A DNA stretch of 42,363 nucleotides from Acidobacteriota bacterium (GTDB lineage: Bacteria > Acidobacteriota > UBA6911 > JACOSC01): the NCBI GenBank assembly GCA_016179055.1, contig JACOSC010000182.1:1-42363 (forward strand), in the 5' to 3' direction. Of the stretch, positions 23,660 to 32,210 are shown piece after piece. The notes below the pieces were generated by a model. That model was not told where the DNA came from. It saw only the letters and a list, made by a program, of their open reading frames with translations, and ran no database searches. The position numbers and the translations under genes are program-made. Within the stretch, counting starts at the first letter, position 1; each line of letters begins with the position of its first letter.

Positions 23660-25042
23660 TTATGGCTTCCTGGCATAGCGCGTCTCGATCATCGTCTGAG
23701 AAATCTCATTGGCTCGACGAATCAAAGCGGTCGCATCTACATTTACCAACCGGCCGTACTGAACGCGAATTTTCCCGTTAACGATAGCCGTATCGACATG
23801 GTTAAACGACTGGGAGAAAACTACGGCCGCTAGCGGGTCGCTGAGCGCGCCGGCATAGTTTATCTGCTCGAGATCAATTAAAACAATATCGGCGGCCTTG
23901 CCGACTTCAATCGACCCGATATCGTCTCGGCCCAAAGCGCGGGCGCCTCCACGGGTGGCCAGCCACAGCAAGTCTTCGGCCGCCAGCCATTTTTCAACCG
24001 GTGCTTGCAGTCGATGCACGAGCAGACCCTGGCGGACTTCAGCCAACATATTCGAGGCGTCATTGGAAGCGGAGCCATCGACGCCCAAGCCCACCGTGAT
24101 CCCGTGGTCGAGCATTTGGGGTACCGGAGCAATGCCCGAGCCGAGGCGCATATTGGACGTCGGGCAATGGGCCACTGCCGTGCCGGTATCGGCAAATAGT
24201 TTGATTTCGTCTTCATTAAGATGGACGCAATGCGCCAACCAAACATCGCTGCCGAGCCAGCCGACGGAATTAAGATATTCGACCGGCCGGCAGCCGTATA
24301 TCTTCAAGCAATACGCTTCTTCATCCAAGGTCTCGGCCAGATGCGTATGCACGTGCAGTCCTTCGCGCCGGGCCATTTCTATGGTCTGCCGCATCAAATC
24401 GGTGGTCACTGAAAACGGCGAACAGGGCGCCAGCGAAACCCGGCACATCGAAAATCGCGCAGGATCATGGTAAGCCTTAACGACTCGCCGGCAGTCCTGC
24501 AAAATTTCCGATTCGGTTTGAACAACGTCGTCGGGCGGCAAGCCACCATCCCGGCGCCCGCGTGACATCGAGCCGCGCGTCGGCTGGAAGCGCATACCGA
24601 GTTCCCGCGCCGCTCTTATTTCTTCGTCGATGAATTGCGCGCCGCCTACACGGGGAAAGAGATACAAATGGTCCGTTGTCGTCGTGCAGCCCGAGAGCAG
24701 CAACTCGCTCATGCCGACTTGAGCACTGATAAAAACGCCTTCGGCCGTCAATTCTCGCCAAATCTCATAAAGGCCGACCAACCATGTAAAGAGCGACGCG
24801 TTCTGAACCTCGGGAATGTTGCGCGTGAGCGTCTGGTAAAGATGGTGATGCGTATTAATCAACCCGGGCAAAGCCAATTTCCCGCGCCCGTCGAGAACGA
24901 CGTCCGCCGGTCGTGAAATATCGACGGCGGAAACTTCCGTGATTTGTTGGTCTGAAATATAAATCGAACCGTGCGGGATTTTCTCCCGGCGATCATTGCA
25001 GGTGGCAATCAGCAGAGCATTCTTAATGAGTATGGTTCCCAT
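23660..25042 (-). CDS. 8-oxoguanine deaminase (amidohydrolase superfamily)
   Basis: 460 residues from the ATG at 25042 (MGTILIKNALLIATCND); upstream in-frame sequence adds an unlikely leader. It is a cytoplasmic zinc amidohydrolase that deaminates 8-oxoguanine to urate. The metal site HxH is at H65/H67 in NTHHHLYQTLTR. Further ligands are in LHVHTHLAE, WLAHCVHLN and GLGVDGSASND. The family-specific segments SGCTTTTDHLYLFP, RGSMSRGRRDGGLPPDDVV and APCSPFSVT match what I know of 8-oxoguanine deaminases, rather than of guanine or chlorohydrolase relatives. The FAD subunit of a purine-type hydroxylase follows downstream on the same strand, separated by the tandem repeat block. Confidence 0.85.
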   Translation of the reverse strand: MGTILIKNALLIATCNDRREKIPHGSIYISDQQITEVSAVDISRPADVVLDGRGKLALPGLINTHHHLYQTLTRNIPEVQNASLFTWLVGLYEIWRELTAEGVFISAQVGMSELLLSGCTTTTDHLYLFPRVGGAQFIDEEIRAARELGMRFQPTRGSMSRGRRDGGLPPDDVVQTESEILQDCRRVVKAYHDPARFSMCRVSLAPCSPFSVTTDLMRQTIEMARREGLHVHTHLAETLDEEAYCLKIYGCRPVEYLNSVGWLGSDVWLAHCVHLNEDEIKLFADTGTAVAHCPTSNMRLGSGIAPVPQMLDHGITVGLGVDGSASNDASNMLAEVRQGLLVHRLQAPVEKWLAAEDLLWLATRGGARALGRDDIGSIEVGKAADIVLIDLEQINYAGALSDPLAAVVFSQSFNHVDTAIVNGKIRVQYGRLVNVDATALIRRANEISQTMIETRYARKP

Positions 25043-25300
25043 AAGGCGATTACAGTCATTGATCCGTTGATTAGCTAAACGAGGAACAGAGTATATCCAA
25101 ATCGATACCGCTTGTAAATGACTAACGGGGCGCCGTTCCGGACGAAGGAAATTATGGCCGCAGACCAAGGCGCAAACCTTCGCGCAATGTAGCCTGCCGA
25201 TCACTATTGGTTACATTCCTTATTCAAAGATATATAGATATATGGATAACCTCCTGAACAAAGGAGGTGCGCGCAGAATCTTCTTGCCTTGCCCGGCAAA

Positions 25301-25329
25301 TTGCACTATGCTTCTATTACCACTATAGA
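25301..25329 (+). promoter_or_regulatory. Weak promoter-like pair upstream of the Asp-box protein
   Basis: TTGCAC (25301-25306), 17 nt, then TATAGA (25324-25329) lies 73 bp before the ATG at 25402. The match is only moderate. The 359-bp gap between divergent genes shows nothing else except an AAGGAGGT at 25260 with no usable start. Confidence 0.25.
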
Positions 25330-25401
25330 GAGGATCATGCTCTCGGGTGGCCCTGGATGGTTCCACCAAATTAAACCCTATCACTTCAGGAGGCAATTTC
25401 T

Positions 25402-26919
25402 ATGACAAGAGGCACTGTCGCTTGGCTTGTGCTGATACTCACAACTGCGGTTACCTCCGCCTCCGCTGAAAATAATTTTTCAGTGGCGCCGGCGCATATC
25501 GTTCTAAATGATATCGAATTCTTGCGATCGGGCATTCCTATGACGGAATGGATGGCCATGTTCTATAATCACCCGTCGGAAGAGGGCGTGGATACGGTGG
25601 AGGCAGAGGATTCCGACGGCGTGCGGCCGGCGCCTGAGTATGTTCCTGCCGAAGAGTTTTCTCCCGATCAGAATCGGCGGGTTATTTTAGGCCCGATGGT
25701 CGGCGAAAATATTTTAGTCAACGATCGACAGCTCTGTGGTGGGCGTGGCAATACCCAGAGCGAAACTAGTATAGCTGCCAACGGAGATGTAATCGTCGTG
25801 GCATGGAATGAATCGAAGGGATTCTATTGCACCAATCACTCCACGGTTGGCTGGGGATACTCTCTCGATGGCGGCGCTACTTTTACCGACGGCGGAACCT
25901 TGCCCGGCGGACTTAGTCGTTGGAGCAATGGTGATCCGGCGCTGGCCATTGGACCGGACGGCTCATTCTATGTATCCGGCATCAGCAGCAATTTCAATGG
26001 CATGTCTATAAGCCGCGGCGTTGCCGGCCCCGACGGAGTAGCATGGAACACACCTGTGGAAGCGGTCAGCCGCGGCGGCCTGATCGACAAGGAATGGCTG
26101 GCGGTTGACCAGGCGACCGGCCGCGTGTATATGGCCTATGGACGCAGCCAGCAGATTGAAGTGATTCATTCCGATGATCAAGGAGCCACGTGGAACAGCA
26201 CAACACCGGCGCGCCTCGGAGGCGGTGGCATTGGCGCCAATCCGCTTATCGGACCTAACGGCGAAGTCTATGTGGCCTGGAACATTGGCTGGCCATCAGC
26301 CAGCCAGCGCATCGTGATGGCGAGGTCCGAGGATGGGGGCGGCACGTTTACGTCACCAGTTACGATTGCAAATCTTTGCGCCTTCACGGTGCCGGGATTC
26401 AGCCGCGGCCAGGTTCCGGCGTTTCCCAGCGTAGCCATTGACCTCAGCGGAGGTCCGCAAAACGGCCGTCTCTATGTTGCCTGGCATAGCTCTTGTCCCA
26501 GCGGCAACGGCGACGCGTACTTGAGCTCTTCCGATGATCAGGGCCAGACGTGGAGTGAACCTATCGTTGTCAATGACGATGGCGCCACGGCTCTCCAATG
26601 GTCCCCCAGCGTCAGCGTGGACAGCAGTGGCAACGTTAATGTAGTCTTCTATGACCGACGCGAGAATCCGGGCACCGGCATTACTAATGTTTACCTGGCC
26701 CAGTCGACGGACGGGGGAATGACTTTCTTGCCGAATATACGAATTACCGATGTGGCTAGTAACTGGTCCTCGGCGCGTTCAGACATATCCCCAAATATGG
26801 GCGATTATCTAACGGCGATAAGTGTAGGAACGGACGTTTTGGTGTCATGGTCGGATGCACGCGATGGGGATCCCGACGCGTACTTTACTCGAATCTCACC
26901 AACGGCGTCGCCAAAATAG
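25402..26919 (+). CDS. Secreted Asp-box (sialidase-fold) repeat protein
   Basis: 505 residues. The signal peptide is at 1-22 (LAWLVLILTT-type core, SASA-E cleavage). Five Asp-box motifs of the SxDxGxTx type are visible: SLDGGATF, SDDQGATW, SEDGGGTF, SDDQGQTW and STDGGMTF, spaced as in six-bladed sialidase/BNR propellers. N-terminal ILVNDRQLCGGRGNTQSETS is a repeated-family start seen in exo-alpha-sialidase-like secreted proteins. I cannot identify the sialidase Arg triad or FRIP motif, so catalysis is not supported; it may bind glycans or proteins outside the cell. AGGAGG lies 8 nt before the ATG. It is monocistronic and convergent with apbE. Confidence 0.8.
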   Translation: MTRGTVAWLVLILTTAVTSASAENNFSVAPAHIVLNDIEFLRSGIPMTEWMAMFYNHPSEEGVDTVEAEDSDGVRPAPEYVPAEEFSPDQNRRVILGPMVGENILVNDRQLCGGRGNTQSETSIAANGDVIVVAWNESKGFYCTNHSTVGWGYSLDGGATFTDGGTLPGGLSRWSNGDPALAIGPDGSFYVSGISSNFNGMSISRGVAGPDGVAWNTPVEAVSRGGLIDKEWLAVDQATGRVYMAYGRSQQIEVIHSDDQGATWNSTTPARLGGGGIGANPLIGPNGEVYVAWNIGWPSASQRIVMARSEDGGGTFTSPVTIANLCAFTVPGFSRGQVPAFPSVAIDLSGGPQNGRLYVAWHSSCPSGNGDAYLSSSDDQGQTWSEPIVVNDDGATALQWSPSVSVDSSGNVNVVFYDRRENPGTGITNVYLAQSTDGGMTFLPNIRITDVASNWSSARSDISPNMGDYLTAISVGTDVLVSWSDARDGDPDAYFTRISPTASPK

Positions 26920-26972
26920 TCCTGACGTAGGCCAGGCTACGCGTAATAAAAACCAAATTATATTTTTTCGGG

Positions 26973-26996
26973 GGGGGCGCCGGTGGCTGCGCCCCC
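26973..26996. terminator. GC hairpin between convergent genes
   Basis: GGGGGCGC (26973-26980) pairs with GCGCCCCC (26989-26996) across an 8-nt loop, 53 bp after the Asp-box gene stop and 130 bp after the apbE stop on the other strand. It is followed by TCTTCC rather than a T-run, so it is only a possible terminator. Confidence 0.4.
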
Positions 26997-27125
26997 TCTT
27001 CCTAAGTCTATGAATACGAACGCGGGCCGGTACTTAGTGGAAACTGTATCTGGGGTAAGGAAACAACTCAGATGTAAAATCCGCGTGCGACGAAAAAGTT
27101 GACGGATAATTGCACAATTCGAAGG

Positions 27126-28250
27126 TTATGGACAGGATTTGGGAAAGGCGGACCAGCGCCGGGAGATCGTCGTGCGTTTACCAGTTTCAGATTCTTCTTC
27201 GAACTGCGCCGCCGCGCCGGAAGTTGTCTCGATGAGCTGGAGGCCACGGACAGAGCCCATCACGCAAAGCGCTGTGGCCAGGGCGTCGGCCGTGATGCCA
27301 TCTCTGGCGACGACGGTTACGCGTCGTCGACCGGTCAATGCCATGCCGGTCTTTGGATTTATGATGTGCGAGAAACGAATCCCGCCGATGGTCACGTGCT
27401 GCTCTGCATCGCCGGATGTAGAAACGGCGCTGTGACGCAGCAGCAAATGGCAGGCCGACGGCTCGTCCTGCGAGTTTAACGAGGCCACGCCGATAACCCA
27501 GCCCTCGGTCCCTGGCGGCGCTTCCGCTACCACAATGTCTCCCCCTGCGGCTACCAGCGCGCGTGTAATGCCACGTTTTTTTAATAGCACAATGGCCTCA
27601 TCGGCGGCGTAGCCCTTGGCAATCCCGCCAAGGTCCAGTCGCATGCCGGACTGTGCAAGCCGTACGGACCTCGTCTGCTCGTACAGGTGCATTTTGCGGT
27701 GACCGGTCAAAGCCATCGCTTCCGACAAACGCGCCGGATCCGGCAATTCCGCCGTGCGACGCGCTCGCCGCCAAAGTTGCACCACCGGGCCCACCGTAAT
27801 ATCAAAAGCCCCTTGCGATCGCTTCGACATGACTTGTGACTTCTTAAGGACGCGGAACAATTCTTCACAGACTGGAATCGGCGGACCGCTTGCCTGCCGG
27901 CCAACAGCCGTTAATTCGCTGTCCTCAAGATAATCGCTCATCATCAGATCGAGTTGCGCAATGCGGGTGAACGCAGTCTCTGCCGCGGCCTGGGCGCCGG
28001 CGGCTGAGTTTGCATAAAGAATCATACGGAACTGAGTGCCCATGTGCCCTTGGCAGAATTCAAAGCGCTCAAGTTTCGGACTGAGGGCACGGCCATGAAT
28101 TTGCGTAAGTAGATAAAAAATGGCTGCCAGCCACGGCAAGACGATTGGCAGGAATCGCCGCGCCGGCTTATTTCTTCCCCAACTAAGTCCCATAGCGCGA
28201 TCCAAGCATCGAGTCTCCTCGGACAATTTCCCCACCGCGGCCCTTTCCAT
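27126..28250 (-). CDS. apbE: FAD:protein FMN transferase (ApbE family)
   Basis: 374 residues. It transfers FMN from FAD to a Thr of target flavoproteins (NqrB/C, RnfD/G or periplasmic reductases) in the periplasm. An N-terminal membrane anchor, RRFLPIVLPWLAAIFYLL (about 31-48), takes the place of a lipoprotein signal. Family motifs are MGTQFRMILYA, GAFDITVGPVVQLW, LDLGGIAKGYAADEA, AAGGDIVV and HIINPKTG, and the Mg-binding end ITADALATALCVMG is present. The start at 28250 has only a weak site (CAGGT); the Met at 28193 is an alternative. No Rnf or Nqr genes are nearby, so the target is not in this window. Confidence 0.88.
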   Translation of the reverse strand: MERAAVGKLSEETRCLDRAMGLSWGRNKPARRFLPIVLPWLAAIFYLLTQIHGRALSPKLERFEFCQGHMGTQFRMILYANSAAGAQAAAETAFTRIAQLDLMMSDYLEDSELTAVGRQASGPPIPVCEELFRVLKKSQVMSKRSQGAFDITVGPVVQLWRRARRTAELPDPARLSEAMALTGHRKMHLYEQTRSVRLAQSGMRLDLGGIAKGYAADEAIVLLKKRGITRALVAAGGDIVVAEAPPGTEGWVIGVASLNSQDEPSACHLLLRHSAVSTSGDAEQHVTIGGIRFSHIINPKTGMALTGRRRVTVVARDGITADALATALCVMGSVRGLQLIETTSGAAAQFEEESETGKRTTISRRWSAFPKSCP

Positions 28251-28454
28251 ACACGGTTAATACCTGAATTTTGCACGAGAATCACCAGGATCGTCTGGAA
28301 ACAAGGCTTCAGCGTTGTTTTACGCTGATTAGCTGAGAACGCACAGTCATCGCTAAGTTACCCTCCGTGGTGATGATCGTCCGTGCAAAAATTTTACCAA
28401 GGGCCCCGTGGTATTGATGACTGTTAGGAATTATCGTGATCTAGAGGTTGTGTA

Positions 28455-28535
28455 ATCGGGCGAGTGCTTAACGGATTGCGGAAGTCTCTGGAAAAGAAAT
28501 CCAAGCAATATCGCCCGATCCCCGTGAACAGTTAC
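28455..28535. repeat. Hairpin ending in TGAACAGTTAC upstream of apbE
   Basis: ATCGGGCGA (28455-28463) and TCGCCCGAT (28511-28519) form a perfect 9-bp stem. TGAACAGTTAC (28525-28535) is the end motif of the elements at 3067 and 18399. The 321-bp gap 28251-28571 holds nothing else I recognise. Confidence 0.5.
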
Positions 28536-28571
28536 AATAGTTCTAGGGAGCCGGCCCAACCGCGTCTCGCC

Positions 28572-29024
28572 CTAATCCAGCTCCTTGGCCATTAAGTGGG
28601 CTTGTTGCCCGGCGGGATAATAGCCATCGTTTTCTGCAACTCTAAGGAATCCATATCTCCTGAAAAATCTCTGGGCCCCGGCATTGGTTTCGGCCACGGA
28701 AAGGAACATGTGCGTGCTGCCTTGCTGCCGCACCCATTCGATGACGGCGCTCAACAACTGGCCGCCGACGCCCCGATCTTGCCACGAGGGCTCTACGGCG
28801 ATCGCCAAGAGATCAACATAGTAGGATTTTGTTTTGGGATTCCAAATTCGTTCTACCATGGCTAGGCCGGCCGCCTTTCCTGCCACGTCCCAAAGGAACG
28901 TTTTGACCGCCGGTGAATGAAAAAACTGCGTCAGGATACGGCGGTAGTCACCGAACTGAGAAAACACTTGTTCCGCCAATTGCTGAATATATGGCAAATC
29001 TTCGCGCATGGCTAAACGAAGCAT
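28572..29024 (-). CDS. GNAT-family N-acetyltransferase
   Basis: 150 residues from the ATG at 29024, chosen for the AGGA 6 nt upstream. It has the GNAT fold: N-terminal LRLAMREDLPYIQQLAEQVF; core VDLLAIAVEPSWQDRGVGGQL (about 70-90) with the acetyl-CoA pyrophosphate loop QDRGVG; and a C-terminal TNAGAQRFFRRYGFLRV typical of RimI-like enzymes. It acetylates an amine, on either a protein N-terminus or a small molecule, which cannot be said from sequence. It is cytoplasmic and stands alone between apbE and the repeat block upstream of clpB. Confidence 0.82.
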   Translation of the reverse strand: MLRLAMREDLPYIQQLAEQVFSQFGDYRRILTQFFHSPAVKTFLWDVAGKAAGLAMVERIWNPKTKSYYVDLLAIAVEPSWQDRGVGGQLLSAVIEWVRQQGSTHMFLSVAETNAGAQRFFRRYGFLRVAENDGYYPAGQQAHLMAKELD

Positions 29025-29309
29025 GACGTCCTCACCGTAAAATCTCAATTGGATTGTATGATAACACAATCGTAACGCAGATGGTGCTGGGCTGGGAATT
29101 CTCGCTAAGGACTTCCCCCTTGGCGGAAATTTCTACGATCTTCTTTAGCCGCTTGACGGACAGTTGGTCAGCAATTATATTTTGTGTGCCCGATCGTATA
29201 TGGATTATGTCACGCACAAGGGCGCCAATCCGTTTGGCTAAGTATATCGTTTCATATATTCATTTCGTATTTTTCAAATGGGTGGCGCAGACCTTTAGGT
29301 CGGCGACTA

Positions 29310-29571
29310 GAGTTTGGACATTTTGGTGGCCCGAAGCGCCGAGCCCCGACAAGGTCGGGGCGACAGCATAAAGCCTGGGGCGTGAGCCCCAGGTATGCGT
29401 CACTCTTACACTATAAGCCCCGCCCTGCGGGGCGACAGCAGGTTGGCGTTCCTCCGGTACAGTGCTGTCGCCCCGACCTTGTCGGGGCTGAGGATCATGT
29501 CACGATCTCACACCCTGGGGTTCCGCTGCGCTCCACCCCAGGCTTTATGCTTTCGCCCCGCAGGGCGGGGC
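29310..29571. repeat. Four-hairpin mirrored element upstream of clpB
   Basis: It starts with GAGTTTGGACATTTT (29310-29324), the repeat also found at 22109 and 42279. It then holds hairpin P (GCCCCGACAAGGTCGGGGC, 29343-29361), a CCTGGGG core stem (29374-29393), hairpin Q (GCCCCGCCCTGCGGGGC, 29417-29433), and mirrored copies of P (29470-29488), core (29514-29542) and Q (29555-29571). The conserved linkers CGACAGC/CGAAAGC and GCATAAAGCC join them. It fills most of the 570-bp gap 29025-29594. The open frames across it are repeat by-products. Confidence 0.7.
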
Positions 29572-29587
29572 TCTTTCGATAAAGGAG
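29571..29587 (+). promoter_or_regulatory. Short hairpin covering the clpB ribosome binding site
   Basis: CTCTTT (29571-29576), loop CGAT, then AAAGGAG (29581-29587) can pair with a single bulge, placing the clpB Shine-Dalgarno sequence in a weak stem directly after a strong GC hairpin. It is a possible RNA thermometer for a heat-shock gene. This is inference only. Confidence 0.3.
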
Positions 29588-29594
29588 TGGAAAA

Positions 29595-32210
29595 ATGGAC
29601 CCCAGTAAGTTCACTGAAAAAGTGCAGGAAGCCCTCAACGCGGCTCAGGCGAAAGCAATGCGCCTTAGTCACCAACAGCTAGACGTTGAACATCTCTTTG
29701 GCGTCTTGTTGGAGCAAGACCGCGGCCTCGCTTTATCGATCCTCAAGAAAGCGGACGTGCCTATCGACCTTATCAAAACCCGCATAGAAACCGAATTGGC
29801 CCGCCTGCCGAAGGTTTCGGGTCCCGCCGCGGCTGATCAACTTTATATCACCAGCCGGTTAAATCGAGTGTTGCTCGCGGCCGAGGCTGAAGCCAAGAAG
29901 CTCAAGGACGAATATATATCGGTTGAGCATTTGTTACTGGCCATGGTCGACGCCGGCGGCGTCACTGGAAATCTGTTACGAGAGTTCGGTATCACGCGCG
30001 ACAAGCTGCTCAGTGTTTTGCAGGATGTACGCGGGCAACAGCGCGTCACTTCGCCTAGTCCTGAGAACACCTATGAAGCGTTGGAACGCTATGGCCGGGA
30101 CCTCACGCAGTTGGCAACGGGCCGGAAACTGGACCCCGTCATCGGCCGCGACGAAGAGATTCGTCGCGTCATACAGATTCTTTCCCGGCGCACCAAGAAC
30201 AATCCCGTGCTGATTGGCGAGCCCGGAGTGGGTAAGACGGCCATCGTCGAAGGGCTGGCGCAACGCATCATACGCGGCGATGTACCGGAAGGTCTCAAGG
30301 AAAAACGTATTATCACGCTGGACATGGGCGCCCTGATCGCCGGCGCCAAATACCGCGGCGAGTTTGAAGAGCGCCTCAAGGCTGTGCTTAAAGAAGTGCA
30401 AGCCTCGCAAGGGAAAATTATTCTTTTTATCGATGAGCTGCACACCGTCGTGGGCGCCGGCAAAGCCGAGGGCGCCATGGATGCCGGCAATTTCCTCAAA
30501 CCCCTGTTGGCGCGTGGCGAACTGCACTGCATTGGGGCGACGACGCTCGACGAGTACCGCAAGCACGTTGAAAAAGACGCGGCCCTGGAACGGCGCTTTC
30601 AGCCCTTATTGGTGGACCAGCCCACGGTTGAGGATACGATCTCTATTTTGCGCGGCCTGCGCGAGCGTTACGAAGTCCATCATGGCGTCCGCATTAAAGA
30701 CGCCGCCCTTGTATCGGCCGCATTACTTTCGCATCGCTATATCGCCGACCGGTTCTTGCCGGATAAGGCGATTGACTTGATTGATGAAGCCGCCGCCAAA
30801 TTGCGCACCGAGATTGATTCCATGCCGACCGAGCTTGACGAAATATTACGCCGCGTCATGCAGTTGGAAATCGAACGCGAAGCGTTACGCAAGGAAACCG
30901 ATGCGGCCTCCAAAGATCGCTTGGAAAAACTGGAAAGAGAATTGGCCAACCTAAAAGGACAGGCCGACGCGCTCAAGGGCCAATGGCAAGTTGAGAAACA
31001 AGGTGTGGCGCGCCTGCAGGGTCTTCGGGAAAAAATCGAACAGACCAAGCTGGAGATCGAGCAGGCCGAGCGCAGTTATGATCTTAATCGCGTGGCGGAA
31101 CTGCGCTATGGCCGCCTGGCCGAGCTCGAAAGAAATTTTAGGGACGAGGAGGGACGGATCGGTAAAGAGCAGCAGGGGGGCGTCCGTTTAATCAAAGAGG
31201 AAGTCGATGAAGAGGACATCGCCGGCGTGGTTAGCCGATGGACCGGCATACCGGTCTCCCGGTTGCTCGAAGGCGAGATAAAAAAACTGCTGCACTTGGG
31301 AGATGCGCTGCATCGGCGCGTGGTGGGACAAGACGCCGCCGTGACGGCCGTGTCGGAGACCATATGGCGGGCGCGCTCGGGGCTGAATGATCCTAACCGT
31401 CCGATCGGGTCATTTCTGTTTCTCGGCCCCACCGGCGTCGGTAAGACGGAATTGGGCCGCGCGCTGGCCCAAGCCCTTTTTGACGACGAGCGTAACATGA
31501 TTCGCATTGACATGTCGGAATACCAGGAGAAGCATACCGTAGCCCGCTTGATCGGAGCGCCGCCGGGCTACGTGGGTTATGAAGAAGGCGGTCAATTAAC
31601 CGAATCCGTGCGACGGAAACCTTATTCCGTAATCCTATTTGATGAAATCGAGAAGGCGCATCATGACGTGTTCAACGTGATGTTGCAGATCCTCGATGAC
31701 GGCCGGCTGACCGATGGGCAGGGCCGTACGGTGGACTTCAAGAACACGATATTAATCATGACTTCGAACATCGGAAGCCAAAGAATCTTGGAAGTGCACG
31801 GCTCGTCCACCGGCGCCGGCTACGAGCGGATGAAAGAAGCGGTGCTCGAGGAGCTGCGGCGGCATTTCCGGCCTGAGTTTCTGAACCGCATTGATGAGAC
31901 GGTGGTGTTTCACAGCTTGTCGGATGAAGACCTGAAGAAGATTGTCGATCAACAGCTCGCCGGCTTGCGGGATCGCTTACTGGATCGGCATATCGAGCTC
32001 GAACTGACCGAGCGCGCCAAAGAACATCTTGTACAGGCGGGCTATGACCCGGCCTATGGCGCGCGGCCGCTTCGGCGGGCCATTCAAAAAGAACTGGTCA
32101 CTCCACTCAGCAAAGCTCTGTTGGATGGGAGTGTCAGAGACGGGCAAAAGGTTCTGATCGACATGAACCCATCGACGCATTCGGTGATCGTTAGTGCGGC
32201 GCCTGGTTAG
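29595..32210 (+). CDS. clpB: ATP-dependent disaggregase ClpB
   Basis: 871 residues, family length. It is a hexameric cytoplasmic AAA+ chaperone that pulls polypeptides out of aggregates with DnaK. The Clp N-domain is at about 1-150, and AAA domain 1 has Walker A GEPGVGKT (208-215) and Walker B LFIDELHT. The coiled-coil middle domain is at about 400-530 ([19 protein letters not shown] through [18 protein letters not shown]), the part that separates ClpB from ClpA and ClpC. AAA domain 2 has GPTGVGKT (611-618) and [10 protein letters not shown]. There is no ClpP-binding loop. AAAGGAG precedes the ATG. Its stop overlaps the stop of the convergent beta-helix gene. Neither a CIRCE element nor a clear sigma32 promoter was found. 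Confidence 0.97.
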   Translation: MDPSKFTEKVQEALNAAQAKAMRLSHQQLDVEHLFGVLLEQDRGLALSILKKADVPIDLIKTRIETELARLPKVSGPAAADQLYITSRLNRVLLAAEAEAKKLKDEYISVEHLLLAMVDAGGVTGNLLREFGITRDKLLSVLQDVRGQQRVTSPSPENTYEALERYGRDLTQLATGRKLDPVIGRDEEIRRVIQILSRRTKNNPVLIGEPGVGKTAIVEGLAQRIIRGDVPEGLKEKRIITLDMGALIAGAKYRGEFEERLKAVLKEVQASQGKIILFIDELHTVVGAGKAEGAMDAGNFLKPLLARGELHCIGATTLDEYRKHVEKDAALERRFQPLLVDQPTVEDTISILRGLRERYEVHHGVRIKDAALVSAALLSHRYIADRFLPDKAIDLIDEAAAKLRTEIDSMPTELDEILRRVMQLEIEREALRKETDAASKDRLEKLERELANLKGQADALKGQWQVEKQGVARLQGLREKIEQTKLEIEQAERSYDLNRVAELRYGRLAELERNFRDEEGRIGKEQQGGVRLIKEEVDEEDIAGVVSRWTGIPVSRLLEGEIKKLLHLGDALHRRVVGQDAAVTAVSETIWRARSGLNDPNRPIGSFLFLGPTGVGKTELGRALAQALFDDERNMIRIDMSEYQEKHTVARLIGAPPGYVGYEEGGQLTESVRRKPYSVILFDEIEKAHHDVFNVMLQILDDGRLTDGQGRTVDFKNTILIMTSNIGSQRILEVHGSSTGAGYERMKEAVLEELRRHFRPEFLNRIDETVVFHSLSDEDLKKIVDQQLAGLRDRLLDRHIELELTERAKEHLVQAGYDPAYGARPLRRAIQKELVTPLSKALLDGSVRDGQKVLIDMNPSTHSVIVSAAPG

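Noticed and set aside
25402-26919. Active sialidase
   Set aside because: Asp boxes are clear, but I could not place the catalytic Arg triad, Tyr/Glu pair or FRIP motif, so only the fold is claimed.
29054-29582. Frames of 105 and 132 codons upstream of clpB
   Set aside because: They lie across the repeat element, have no ribosome site and give low-complexity repeat peptides.
29025-29594. CIRCE element or sigma32 promoter for clpB
   Set aside because: I looked for TTAGCACTC-N9-GAGTGCTAA and found only an unrelated half-match near 28464, so neither is supported.
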